In this document: positions 1 to 8,040 of the stretch, piece by piece | Position numbering within the stretch: position 1 is the stretch's first letter | How the letters are laid out: each line of letters begins with the position of its first letter | NCBI GenBank assembly: GCA_031398055.1 | Contig: JANNMS010000127.1 | Location: forward strand, 6,883-70,882 | Direction of reading: 5' to 3' | Length of the DNA: 64,000 nt | Origin: M3007 sp031398055 | GTDB lineage: Bacteria > Bacteroidota > Bacteroidia > Chitinophagales > Saprospiraceae | Made by a program: the position numbers and the translations under genes | The notes under the pieces: generated by a model | The model's input: the letters and a program-made list of their open reading frames with translations, nothing else | Databases searched by the model: none | What the model was told of the DNA's origin: nothing

Positions 1-2630
1 AATATTGGAGCACTCGCAACCTCCGACCACGTGAAAATTTGCAGGCAAATTTCAATATTTCCACAAATATCAACAGCCGTATAAGTTCTGGTTTGCGAGC
101 GGTTGCAAGGCGTTCCGGATATCAAACCGAGCGACGAAGTGATGGTCACCGTGCCGCAAGCATCGGTAGCGATAGCAGCCCCGGGGGGTGGAACTCCGTT
201 TGGATTGCAGCCCAAATTCATGCCCGGCGGGCAAAAAGTGAAAACCGGCGCGTCCAAATCCTCTGTCCAAGTAAAAATTTGCAGGCAAAAAGCGGACATT
301 CCGCAAGCACTGAGCGCGACGTAGGTTCTGGTTTGCGAACGCTGGCAGCCATTATTTGTAATAATTCCCAATGAAGAAGTGATGACAGCCGCGCCGCAAG
401 CATCTGTCGCGGTCGCGTTTCCGGGCGGCGGTACTCCGTTCGGATTGCATCCCAAATCTTGACCCGGCGGGCAAAAAGTGAAAACCGGCGAGGTCGCAAC
501 TTCCGACCACGTGAAAATTTGTAGGCAAACGCTGGCATTTCCACAAATATCAACTGCCGTGTAAGTTCTCGTTTGCGAACGGTTGCAAGGATTTCCGGTT
601 ATCAAACCGAGCGAGGAAGTGATGGTCACCGTGCCGCAATTATCGGTCGCGGTCGCATTTCCGGGCGGCGGAACTCCGGCTGGGTTGCATCCCAAATTCA
701 TGCCCGGTGGGCAAAAAGTGAAAACCGGCGCGTCCAAATCTTCTGTCCAAGTAAAAATTTGGAGGCAAAAAGCAGACATTCCGCAGGCACTGACAGCAAC
801 ATAAGTTCTGGTTTGGCTGCGTTCGCAGCCGTTATTTGTAATAATTCCCAACGAAGAAGTGATCGTTGCTGCACCGCAGGCATCGGTCGCGGTCGCATTT
901 CCCGGAGGGGGAACGCCGTTTGGATTGCATCCCAAATCATCGCCCGGCGGGCAAAAAGTGAAAACCGGGGAGGTCGCAACTTCCGACCAAGTGAAAATTT
1001 GCAAGCAAACCTCCGCATTTCCACAAATATCAACAGCCGTGTAAGTTCTCGTTTGCGAACGGTTGCAAGGATTTCCAGTAATCAAACCGAGGGAATTCGT
1101 GATGGTCACCGCACCGCAAGCATCGGTGGCGGTCGCATTTCCCGGCGGCGGAACGCCTTGCGGATTGCAGCCCAAATTCGCGCCCGGCGGGCAAAAAGTG
1201 AAAACCGGCGCGTCCAAATCTTCTGTCCAAGTAAAAATTTGCAGGCAAAAAGCAGACATTCCGCAAGCACTCAAAGCCGTGTAAGTTCTGGTTTGCGAAC
1301 GCTCGCAGCCGTTATTTGTAATAATTCCCAACGAAGAAGTAATCGTTGCCGCGCCGCAAGCATCGGTCGCCATTGCATTTCCGGGCGGCGGAACTCCGGC
1401 TGGGTTGCAGCCCAAATCATCGCCGGGCGGGCAAAAAGTAAAAACTGGGGAGGTCGTAACTTCTGACCAAGTAAAAATTTGTTCGCAAGTGCTTTCATTT
1501 CCACATTCATCGGCGGCGGTGTAAGTTCTCGTTTGCGAACGGTTGCAGGGGTTTCCGGTAATCGGGCCGAGGGAAGAAGTGACGGTGACCGCACCGCCGC
1601 AGTTATCGGTCGCGGTGGCAGGCCCGGGCGGTGGAACGGATTGCGGGTTGCAGCCCAAATTTTCGCCCGGCGGGCAAAAAGTAAAGGTCGGTGGGGTTTG
1701 GTCGTTCACCGTGATGGTCTGTTCGCAGGTCACTTCGTTTCCGCAGATATCCGTTGCCATGTAAGTTCGGACGAGGATGAACTGGTTCAAACAAATTTGA
1801 TTCAAAATGACCTCGCCCACAAAAACGACCGTGATTGGCCCAAGACCAGTTGTGACGACCAAAGTAATGTCAACGGGCGGCACGAGATTGGCACACGAAA
1901 CCGAAACATCGGCGGCACAGGTAATGGTCGGGAGTATCGGATTGTCGCAGCAAGGGCTCAAAGAAATAAAGTTTGCGCTGGTCGAAATCGCTCCGGCGGT
2001 GGTCAATGCCCGGCCATCAATGGTCGCCCCGAGAGCCAAGTTGATGGCACCGCCACCAACGAGCGTGCCCACGAAATTAGAATTGTCCTCCAAATCAAAC
2101 GCCCCGGTAACTTGCCAATAAACATTGCAGGACGAGGCACCATTTATCAAAAGGACGTTGGCGGCAACGCCGGTGGCAAAAGCACCGTCAATTTGAAAGA
2201 TAAAAATGGCGTCCGGGTCGCCCAGGGCATCCAAAGTCAGGTTTCCATTTAAAGTGGTGGCTGCCCCCGTGCAGTAAATGTTTGGGGTGAGGATTTGGCC
2301 ATTTCCCATGCCCACGCCTAAAACTGCACCGCAGTTCAGGCCAGCCAAAAAGCCAGCAGCAATCCCTAAATCGGTGGCAGCCTGTGCCGAAACTGCATCC
2401 ACGACATGGATGGTGCCGTTCACGGTTCCCGGGGGAAACCCGGTGAGCGGGCCGGTATTGGTGCCCACATCGCCATTAATAATGGTAGGCCCAAGATTGT
2501 TAAGTGCGCCGGCGGAGGTAAACAACGCAAAACTGGAAGCCGCGCCCAGGTCTGGGGCTTGTCCGAAATTTGTGTTTGGAAAAAATAACAGCATCAGGCC
2601 TGTTACAATAAGCAGTAGATTGCCTTTCAT
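1..2630 (-). CDS. Giant secreted adhesin: ice-binding-like (DUF3494) head plus HYR-like repeats, 3' end outside window
   Basis: This reading frame is open from the ATG at 2630 to the left edge, at least 876 residues. Residues 1-24 are a signal peptide. Residues about 27-230 match the DUF3494 ice-binding-protein-like fold, seen in the motifs GDVGTNTG, GFPPGTVNGT, FIFQIDGAF and LINGASSCNVYWQVTG. A HYR-type module follows, then at least seven 80-residue repeats of the form CPPGxxLGCNP-PPPG-ATDxCG-RSQTRTY-DxCGN. The repeats alternate between two linker types (ending TWTEDLDAPV or TWSEVATSPV), giving a 480-bp super-repeat. DUF3494 heads occur on ice-binding and surface adhesins; HYR repeats form extended stalks. 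A cell-surface adhesin is inferred. The C-terminal anchor or sorting domain lies outside the window. The promoter carries the direct-repeat site at 2699-2730. Confidence 0.85.
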   Translation of the reverse strand, partial: MKGNLLLIVTGLMLLFFPNTNFGQAPDLGAASSFALFTSAGALNNLGPTIINGDVGTNTGPLTGFPPGTVNGTIHVVDAVSAQAATDLGIAAGFLAGLNCGAVLGVGMGNGQILTPNIYCTGAATTLNGNLTLDALGDPDAIFIFQIDGAFATGVAANVLLINGASSCNVYWQVTGAFDLEDNSNFVGTLVGGGAINLALGATIDGRALTTAGAISTSANFISLSPCCDNPILPTITCAADVSVSCANLVPPVDITLVVTTGLGPITVVFVGEVILNQICLNQFILVRTYMATDICGNEVTCEQTITVNDQTPPTFTFCPPGENLGCNPQSVPPPGPATATDNCGGAVTVTSSLGPITGNPCNRSQTRTYTAADECGNESTCEQIFTWSEVTTSPVFTFCPPGDDLGCNPAGVPPPGNAMATDACGAATITSSLGIITNNGCERSQTRTYTALSACGMSAFCLQIFTWTEDLDAPVFTFCPPGANLGCNPQGVPPPGNATATDACGAVTITNSLGLITGNPCNRSQTRTYTAVDICGNAEVCLQIFTWSEVATSPVFTFCPPGDDLGCNPNGVPPPGNATATDACGAATITSSLGIITNNGCERSQTRTYVAVSACGMSAFCLQIFTWTEDLDAPVFTFCPPGMNLGCNPAGVPPPGNATATDNCGTVTITSSLGLITGNPCNRSQTRTYTAVDICGNASVCLQIFTWSEVATSPVFTFCPPGQDLGCNPNGVPPPGNATATDACGAAVITSSLGIITNNGCQRSQTRTYVALSACGMSAFCLQIFTWTEDLDAPVFTFCPPGMNLGCNPNGVPPPGAAIATDACGTVTITSSLGLISGTPCNRSQTRTYTAVDICGNIEICLQIFTWSEVASAPI

Positions 2631-2668
2631 TTTTATTAAATTTTGGTAATGAATTATATGAACTCACT

Positions 2669-2735
2669 GCAAAGTTGCCCGCACCCAAACCTGGGGCTGT
2701 TATACAATTGCGAGGAATGGTTATGAAATTCACAC
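2669..2735 (-). promoter_or_regulatory. Direct-repeat promoter site 1 (adhesin gene)
   Basis: Two 11-bp direct repeats lie at 2699-2709 and 2720-2730 (plus strand GTTATACAATT and GTTATGAAATT), phased by 21 bp. Exactly 22 bp separate the proximal repeat from the -7-like AACTTTGC at 2669-2676. The same layout is found at three other genes between 5.7 and 8.0 kb. The repeat sits where the -33 box would be, as expected for an activator that binds as a tandem dimer. Confidence 0.6.
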
Positions 2736-2770
2736 CTTTTCGGGGTGCAAATGGCGGGCAGGTTGCAATT

Positions 2771-2815
2771 GAAAAAAACGTCCTGCCCGGCATGGCTGCC
2801 GGGCAGGACGTTTTG
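2771..2815 (-). terminator. Rho-independent terminator of the adhesin remnant
   Basis: A perfect 15-bp stem (2777-2791 with 2798-2812, loop atggct) is followed on the minus strand by a run of T. It ends transcripts coming from the HYR remnant at 2957-3262. Confidence 0.75.
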
Positions 2816-2956
2816 ATGAAATTATTTGTGAAATTGGGAAATTTGCCGATCTGGAAAGACCTGTTTTCATTGAAAACATTTCCATTTTGGATATTTTTCG
2901 AAAAAAAATCATCCCGGTTCGGGCACACATTTCCGGCTTTTTCCAACAAAACGAGG

Positions 2957-3262
2957 TTACAGATGCAGCGTGAAAATTTGAAAACAACTGCTCGAATTCC
3001 CGGAGGCATCGGTGGCGATGTACATCCGGATTTGCGAATGCGAGCAGCCGTTGTTCGTCAAATTTCCCAAAACAGTGGTGATTGTCGGCGCACCGCAGGC
3101 ATCTGTGGCGGTGAAAGTTCGCGTTTGTGAACGCCCGCAGCCGTTTATCGCAATCGCGCCGAGCGCGGAAGTCACTGTCGGCGTGCCGCAATCATCGGTC
3201 GCGGTGGCGTTTCCGGGCGGCGGAATGGCCGCCGGGTTGCATCCCAAATTCGCGCTTTTTGA
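2957..3262 (-). pseudogene. 3' remnant of a second HYR-repeat adhesin gene
   Basis: The minus-strand frame encodes about 100 residues that match the repeats of the neighbouring adhesin (LGCNP, PPPGNATATD, GRSQTRTFTATDACG, CFQIFT) and ends with TAA at 2957. There is no signal peptide, start site or promoter. The homology begins abruptly, and just upstream lies the terminator of the DUF4382 gene. Its own terminator at 2771-2815 is intact. This is best read as the 3' end of a deleted paralogue, or as a fragment left by recombination between repeats. An in-frame ATG near 3334 lies inside the terminator and is not a credible start. Confidence 0.7.
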
Positions 3263-3277
3263 TAAGGGCCAGGGCAT

Positions 3278-3317
3278 AAAAAAAACCGTCCGGCGATGAC
3301 GCCGGACGGTTTTTTTG
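3278..3317. terminator. Bidirectional terminator after the DUF4382 gene
   Basis: A GC-rich stem AACCGTCCGGC / GCCGGACGGTT with loop gatgac is flanked by A and T runs, so it can act in both directions. It follows the stop codon of the minus-strand lipoprotein gene ending at 3369. Confidence 0.85.
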
Positions 3318-3368
3318 CTCAAAATTTCGAGCATTTTGAATGAATGCCAGATAAATTTTGCGATTTTT

Positions 3369-4343
3369 TTAAAAGAACAAAATCCCGGTCACCACCAGAT
3401 CAAGGTTGATTTCTGCTTTTGCAGAGACATTCAGCGAAAGTAAATTGAGGGAAGCAGCATTCAAAATATTCAATTGAAGTTCACCTTTGACTTGGAGTTT
3501 GCCCGCGCTATCTGCTTGATAAGAAATAAAATGCAGTTCGTAACTCCCACTTTCAAGAAATGCAAGTGTGAAATCTCCATTGTTGGCCACCACTGAACTG
3601 GTCACGGCATTTTTGAACTGGATATCCGAGGCACCTTGCGGGAATTTTTCATTCACGTTGTATTCCCCTTTTTTGTAAGCATAAACAATCACTTTGTCGC
3701 TTCCAGAAACGCCGTCCGTGCAGTTGCCGGAGATATTTCCGGTGTTGGTTTTGTCCATCAAACGTACCGCGGCGTTGAGTTCGGGATTGGTAACAAATTC
3801 AAATTCAGTGTCCGAACCAGATTGATAAACAATGGCATTGCGAAGGGTCATATCAATCAGTGCTTCGGCGGTTTCATTTGTTTTTGTATCGAAATTGCCA
3901 CTTGCTTTTACCTGAAAATCGCTGCCGCCGTCGAGTTTCTTTTTCTCGTCCTGTGCATTTTTTACGTAACAGCCAGGACTGTTGCCGTTTGCATCGGTTT
4001 CGGTATCGAAAACCAGCACGATTTCATCGTAGGTTCCGGCTTTGAGTTCGCCTTCGCCCAGCAGTTTTGTTTCCCCATTTTGGTAGGCAAAAAGGTCGAA
4101 AGTGGTTTTTCCATCAAAACCAACCCACGATTTGCCATCCACCAGGATGTCAGCAACGGTGACGAAGACCCCTTTCACGTTCGGGTCGTCGATCGGTGCA
4201 TCGGTTATTTCTATCCGTGCCCGAGCCGGTTCATTGTTGTTTGTATTGTTATTTTCGGGGTCTTTCAGGCACGATGACGTGGTCAATATGCCTGAAAAAA
4301 GAAGCAAAAATGCTTGAATGCTTATGATCGAATGGCGTAACAT
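3369..4343 (-). CDS. DUF4382-family lipoprotein
   Basis: This encodes 324 residues with a lipoprotein signal ending TSSC at about residue 25, so the mature protein would be lipid-anchored. Residues about 42-190 match DUF4382 (RIEITDAPIDDPNVKGVFVTV, then D-I-L-V-DG and a GTYDEIVLVFD strand). The C-terminal third looks like a carboxypeptidase-regulatory-like beta-sandwich (GDFTLAFLESGSYELHF). The family is common in Bacteroidota; its function is unknown. It lies downstream of the beta-barrel gene with a 67-bp gap and no obvious promoter of its own, so it may share the transcript that starts at direct-repeat site 2. Confidence 0.8.
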   Translation of the reverse strand: MLRHSIISIQAFLLLFSGILTTSSCLKDPENNNTNNNEPARARIEITDAPIDDPNVKGVFVTVADILVDGKSWVGFDGKTTFDLFAYQNGETKLLGEGELKAGTYDEIVLVFDTETDANGNSPGCYVKNAQDEKKKLDGGSDFQVKASGNFDTKTNETAEALIDMTLRNAIVYQSGSDTEFEFVTNPELNAAVRLMDKTNTGNISGNCTDGVSGSDKVIVYAYKKGEYNVNEKFPQGASDIQFKNAVTSSVVANNGDFTLAFLESGSYELHFISYQADSAGKLQVKGELQLNILNAASLNLLSLNVSAKAEINLDLVVTGILFF

Positions 4344-4410
4344 AATTTCAATTTTTAAGTAGTGAATGGGTCTCGTGGGGCAGTTGTTGTTTCAAAATGA
4401 GAGGGGCATA

Positions 4411-5097
4411 TTATTGCCGATTAAAGTAAAAATGCAGGCCCACGACAAAATCCCATGCAGTGGTATTGGTTCGGGTGGATTGGTCGGCATCATTGACTCG
4501 AATGGTATTTCGGCTGATGCCATAATTATATTTCACTTGGGCTTCGAGCGAAACGCGGTCGTTTGAAAAAATAGCGTAACCAGGGCCGGCGCCAAAAGTC
4601 ATGAGTTGCGTGTTCACGGTTTGTGCTGCGGTTCCATCTGAAATTTCTGTTTCGGATTTTCCATATCCATAAACGGCACCGAGAAACAAGGCCTGATCGC
4701 CTGCAAACGGGAAAAAAAGACGGGTGTAAGGCCCGAAAAGCAATTTGGTATCGGAAGTGCGCTGCGCACCGGTCACGCTCTCGGTGTTGCCCCGGTTGGA
4801 ACTCAACAAATAATCCATGCCGAGCCCAAACACCCAATTGTCGGTGATAAAATAGCCGATGGAAGGCGTGATATGAAGTTGATAAGCGGTGTTGCCGCCT
4901 TTTTGGACGGTGCCGCCGTTGTCAATTTCAATACTGGTTACGGAATTGACATAACCCACGCCGGAGCCGATTGCAAAATTGCCGCGCCCGAGCGCATCTC
5001 TTTCGGATTCGACGCCGTCTGATTGAGATTTTAGGGTAAAATGCCCAAGCATTAAAAATGCAAAAAGCATGGTAAATGAACGAAGTGCGGATGTCAT
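4411..5097 (-). CDS. Outer-membrane beta-barrel protein
   Basis: This encodes 228 residues. I chose the ATG at 5097 because it gives a clean signal peptide (MTSALRSF...LKSQ). The mature part has alternating aromatic and hydrophobic strands typical of an 8-stranded OmpW/OMP_b-brl barrel, with glycine-rich turns (GSGVGYV, FGLGMDYLL, FGAGPGYAIF), and ends in an aromatic C-terminal strand (FVVGLHFYFNRQ). It lies between a small secreted protein (75 bp upstream) and the DUF4382 lipoprotein, all in the same direction. Function within the envelope is unknown; a porin-like or structural role is inferred only from the fold. Confidence 0.75.
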   Translation of the reverse strand: MTSALRSFTMLFAFLMLGHFTLKSQSDGVESERDALGRGNFAIGSGVGYVNSVTSIEIDNGGTVQKGGNTAYQLHITPSIGYFITDNWVFGLGMDYLLSSNRGNTESVTGAQRTSDTKLLFGPYTRLFFPFAGDQALFLGAVYGYGKSETEISDGTAAQTVNTQLMTFGAGPGYAIFSNDRVSLEAQVKYNYGISRNTIRVNDADQSTRTNTTAWDFVVGLHFYFNRQ

Positions 5098-5172
5098 GTT
5101 TAATTTGTGTTTATTGGTAAAAAGGAAGGTGTTTTGACAATATTTTGAAATGAATTCTTGATGAATCATTGT

Positions 5173-5733
5173 TTAATTCATCGCCACATTTGGCGAAACG
5201 GGATTTGGCCGAGCGGCGTGAACATATCGAACCGCCACATTTTCCAAAAAATCAGGTTCGTCGATGTGCAGGTTTTCACCCATGATGAAAGTATAATTTC
5301 CGGTTTTTGTAAAAACGGCTTGCTTCGTTTCCACACCATATATATATGGGTCGGCACGGAGCGAACGGGTGTTGATTTTCAAATTTTTCAACGCGGCAAA
5401 ATGCTTGCTTTCGACCAGCGGGGTCAGTTCACCCATCGCGTTTTCGCCCGGAAAAACAAGATAGAAAAAATGCCCTTCCGGATCGACGATGCCGAGATAT
5501 GGTGGATTTGCTCCTGCAAAATGCAGATCGATGGTTTCGCCTTCGTAAAAATCGGTGGTGTTTTCGACCCAGATTTTTGCGGTTTTTGGTTCGGCGGGAA
5601 TATTGATTACGACGGACGAAACCTCGTTTTGGGCAGTTTCTTGCTGAAAACAGGGCTGATATTTATCAAAAGCGAAGACGAAAAAAACCGCCAACGTTGA
5701 AATACTGATGCTGAGGAAAGGCTTCATATTCAT
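5173..5733 (-). CDS. Secreted protein of unknown function
   Basis: This encodes 186 residues with an N-terminal hydrophobic signal (residues about 5-25), so it is probably exported. The rest is a compact, strand-rich domain with no cysteines after the signal region except C29, and contains GETIDLHFAGANPPYLGIVDPEG, reminiscent of beta-sandwich modules, but I do not recognise the family. It is the first gene after direct-repeat promoter site 2 (its -7 box is about 25 bp from the ATG), so it is probably the lead gene of a unit that includes the beta-barrel and the DUF4382 lipoprotein. Confidence 0.6.
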   Translation of the reverse strand: MNMKPFLSISISTLAVFFVFAFDKYQPCFQQETAQNEVSSVVINIPAEPKTAKIWVENTTDFYEGETIDLHFAGANPPYLGIVDPEGHFFYLVFPGENAMGELTPLVESKHFAALKNLKINTRSLRADPYIYGVETKQAVFTKTGNYTFIMGENLHIDEPDFLENVAVRYVHAARPNPVSPNVAMN

Positions 5734-5755
5734 ATATTTTAGGAATAATTACACT

Positions 5756-5821
5756 GCAAAGTTGGGTGGCTCGAAAATGGCATCCATTACATAATTCTTT
5801 AAAAAGGTTATATGATTCACA
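5756..5821 (-). promoter_or_regulatory. Direct-repeat promoter site 2 (secreted protein/beta-barrel unit)
   Basis: Direct repeats ATTACATAATT (5786-5796) and GTTATATGATT (5807-5817) are phased by 21 bp. AACTTTGC lies at 5756-5763, again exactly 22 bp from the proximal repeat. The distal repeat is followed by the GTGTGAAT end shared with site 4 (reading on the minus strand). Confidence 0.6.
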
Positions 5822-5832
5822 CTTCTTCGTGC

Positions 5833-6351
5833 CTAAAATTTGTAGCAGATGTATTGCTGCTTGCCTTTTTGGCGGTATTTTTTTGCTGAAAAAGCGCGAA
5901 GTTTTCCGGTTTTGCGGGGCGATTTGGTGGTTTTTTTGACCGAAACAATTTTCGTCCGAGCCGAAACCGAAACGATTTTGGCTTCTTTTAAAACTTCCGG
6001 GGCGACGGGCGACGGTTTTGTGGCAGCAACTTTTTTCGGGGCAACTGCAATCTTCGAAACCATATTTCCGACCGGGCGAGCGGGCAGGTTTTTTGCCAAT
6101 ATTTTCGGTTTGGGTGAAACGGTCGGCTCGATGGTTTTTGTCGGCGCGGTGCGGATTCGGATTACGTCGCTCATCCCAAAATCGTCGTTCAATTGATCCA
6201 AAACAGCGAGGTCGTCGGCATTTCCGGTTTTAAAAACGACGGTCGTGTTCGCGTAATCGAGGTCGGTTTGGGTGTATTCGATGTTGTTTTGGGCGGTGGT
6301 TTGGGCTGCGGCGAGGCAAAAAATGGTATTTAAAAAAAAGGAATTTTTCAT
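5833..6351 (-). CDS. Small exported protein with a basic, lysine-rich C-terminus
   Basis: This encodes 172 residues. The N-terminus has a signal peptide ending near TTAQN (about residue 20). A short region with YTQTDLDYANTTVVFKTG is followed by a long Pro/Ala/Lys-rich stretch and a strongly basic tail ending KGKQQYICYKF. I do not recognise a family. The composition suggests a flexible, possibly wall- or polysaccharide-binding tail. It lies downstream of the OmpA-type gene on the same strand, but an extensive palindromic repeat (6357-6525) separates them, so co-transcription is uncertain. Confidence 0.5.
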   Translation of the reverse strand: MKNSFFLNTIFCLAAAQTTAQNNIEYTQTDLDYANTTVVFKTGNADDLAVLDQLNDDFGMSDVIRIRTAPTKTIEPTVSPKPKILAKNLPARPVGNMVSKIAVAPKKVAATKPSPVAPEVLKEAKIVSVSARTKIVSVKKTTKSPRKTGKLRAFSAKKYRQKGKQQYICYKF

Positions 6352-6356
6352 AATTG

Positions 6357-6525
6357 GTGGTGGGTTGGTGGATTGGTTATTGGTGGATTGGTTATTGGGG
6401 AATTGGGGGATTAGTTATTGGGGAATTAGGGAATTGGTTATTTGTGCCACACCCAATTTCCCAATTCCCCAATAACTAATTTCCCAATAACTAATTCCCC
6501 AATTCCCCAATAACCAATCAACTAT
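6357..6525. repeat. Long imperfect palindrome built from GGGGAATTGG/GGTTATT units
   Basis: Iterated TTATTGGGGAATT units on the left are mirrored by AATTCCCCAATAA units on the right, with a short loop near 6440-6455. The right arm runs into the stop codon of the OmpA-type gene (6522-6524). In RNA it would fold into a stem of about 70 bp. Confidence 0.8.
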
Positions 6526-7679
6526 TTCCGTGCAGAAATTGCTTTTTGCCGTTTTTCCTGCTCGATAATTTTCCGGTAGAGTTCCTTGTCTTCGATGATT
6601 TCTTTGAGGCTGCGCGGCCACAACGGGTCTTCGGTGGTGATTCCCGTGATTTTAATTTCGGTGCGGCGGTTGAGTTGATGTTCGGGTTCGGAACACGTCT
6701 GACGGTTGGAGCATTGGTTGACGATTTGTGTTTCACCGTAGCCTTTTGCCGTGATTTTTTCGGAGTCGATGCCCTGCACGCTGACCAAATATTCCACCGC
6801 AGATTTGGCGCGCCGGTCGGAAAGGCTCAAATTATACTCGTCCTCGCCGCGAGCATCGGAGTGCGAACCGAGTTCGACTTTGATGGCCGGATTGTCTTTC
6901 AAAAAAACAGCGAGTTTGTCCAAAGTCCGGGCGGCCTCGGGGCGGATGACCGATTTGTCGAAATCGTAATAGACATTTTCCAACTGAAAACGCTTGCCGA
7001 TTTGCACAGAATCGAGGTCAATATTGCCCAGCAAATACCCAAGTTCGTTGTTGTGGGTCATCAATTGAACCACGTCGGGTTCTTTGATGCCCATGCCGTC
7101 GACGCAAAGAATGCAGCCTTCGACATTGACATAAACTTCAATCCGGTGGTTGAGATAACCCGGTTTTCGGACGAGAATCGTGTAATAATTGCCTTCGGCA
7201 AATGAAAAATTGAAGGTTGATTTTGGGTGCCGCTCGACGGTCAATTCTTGTTGGTGGGTCGTGTTGTTGTAAATTTCGATTTTGCAATCGCGCAACGTAT
7301 TGATCGGGTTGTGCTGGATTGCTTTGTCAAAAATCGTGATATCAAAAACGTAGCCCGGTTTTCGGGACATCGGAAAATCAGATTTCAACCCGTTTTCGGT
7401 TTGAACCAGCACGGTATCATTTTCAAAATAAGTGGATTTGTCGGCTTGGATGGCGTACCGCGCCACTTTTGGCACCCGGATTTTGAAAAAACCATCGGCA
7501 TCGGTTTCGGCAGAGCCGAGTTCTTTTTTGAGCATGTCGTCAAAAACCGTCACGGTACTTTGGTTGATGGGCGTGCCTGAAATTTGGTCAAATACTTTTC
7601 CTTCGGCGACCACCATTTGCGCAGCGGCCAAAAAAGGGAGGAAAAAGAAAATCGGGATGAAAATTTTCGAGTGAGTCAT
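6522..7679 (-). CDS. OmpA-family protein with carboxypeptidase-regulatory-like N-terminal domain
   Basis: This encodes 385 residues. A signal peptide (to about residue 20, AAAQ) is followed by a carboxypeptidase-regulatory-like beta-sandwich (residues about 26-105, GKVFDQISGTPINQSTVTVFD), a second strand-rich region, and a C-terminal OmpA peptidoglycan-binding domain (residues about 235-345). The OmpA signature is clear: YYDFDKSVIRPEA, ELGSHSDARGEDEYN, LSDRRAKSAVEYL and NRRTEIKI. The protein would tie the outer envelope to peptidoglycan through the conserved Asp/Arg pocket. No beta-barrel is present. Its promoter carries direct-repeat site 3, so it probably belongs to the same envelope regulon as the adhesin. 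Confidence 0.88.
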   Translation of the reverse strand: MTHSKIFIPIFFFLPFLAAAQMVVAEGKVFDQISGTPINQSTVTVFDDMLKKELGSAETDADGFFKIRVPKVARYAIQADKSTYFENDTVLVQTENGLKSDFPMSRKPGYVFDITIFDKAIQHNPINTLRDCKIEIYNNTTHQQELTVERHPKSTFNFSFAEGNYYTILVRKPGYLNHRIEVYVNVEGCILCVDGMGIKEPDVVQLMTHNNELGYLLGNIDLDSVQIGKRFQLENVYYDFDKSVIRPEAARTLDKLAVFLKDNPAIKVELGSHSDARGEDEYNLSLSDRRAKSAVEYLVSVQGIDSEKITAKGYGETQIVNQCSNRQTCSEPEHQLNRRTEIKITGITTEDPLWPRSLKEIIEDKELYRKIIEQEKRQKAISARK

Positions 7680-7736
7680 TTTACTGAATTTTTAGATTAA
7701 AAATGTTCCGGGAGGAAGTGAAGCGATGTTCACGAT

Positions 7737-7802
7737 GCAAAGTTGGGGGCGTCCGAAAACCCAACTGTTGTACAACTTTGGAAAGGAATTGTAGAATTCA
7801 CG
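7737..7802 (-). promoter_or_regulatory. Direct-repeat promoter site 3 (OmpA-type gene)
   Basis: Direct repeats GTTGTACAACT (7767-7777) and ATTGTAGAATT (7788-7798) are phased by 21 bp. AACTTTGC lies at 7737-7744, exactly 22 bp from the proximal repeat. Confidence 0.6.
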
Positions 7803-7821
7803 CCTTTTTATGAATGAAATG

Positions 7822-7907
7822 CCTGAATCAGAATTTGCAGGATTTTTGAATTTTCAGAAAGCAGCATTCCGTAAATTATAAAATCCTGCAAATTCTGATT
7901 CAAACCC
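7822..7907. repeat. GAATCAGAATTT-type inverted repeat
   Basis: Left arm GAATCAGAATTTGCAGGATTTT is mirrored by AAAATCCTGCAAATTCTGATTC. It lies between the divergent promoters of sites 3 and 4. Related copies lie at 14275-14340 and 47021-47271. Confidence 0.7.
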
Positions 7908-7933
7908 TTTTTACCTCTTTTTCCTTTGCGAAA

Positions 7934-8003
7934 ATGTGTGAATCATGTAAATTTTGCCTGTAATTGTGTAACACTTCACTTTGAAAAGGCCATGACCTTT
8001 GTT
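7934..8003 (+). promoter_or_regulatory. Direct-repeat promoter site 4 (small membrane-tail protein)
   Basis: On the plus strand, repeats AATCATGTAAA (7941-7951) and AATTGTGTAAC (7962-7972) are phased by 21 bp. ACCTTTGT at 7995-8002 follows after exactly 22 bp. The orientation relative to the gene is the same as in sites 1-3. Confidence 0.6.
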
Positions 8004-8040
8004 CAGTAAAAAATTTTTTAACAAAGTAAAAATCAATAAA

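Noticed and set aside
573..1466. Plus-strand ORF of 297 codons inside the adhesin repeats
   Set aside because: It is the complement of the repeat array and its translation is a repetitive Arg/Ser-rich sequence with no protein features; the minus-strand frame gives clear HYR-like and DUF3494 domains.
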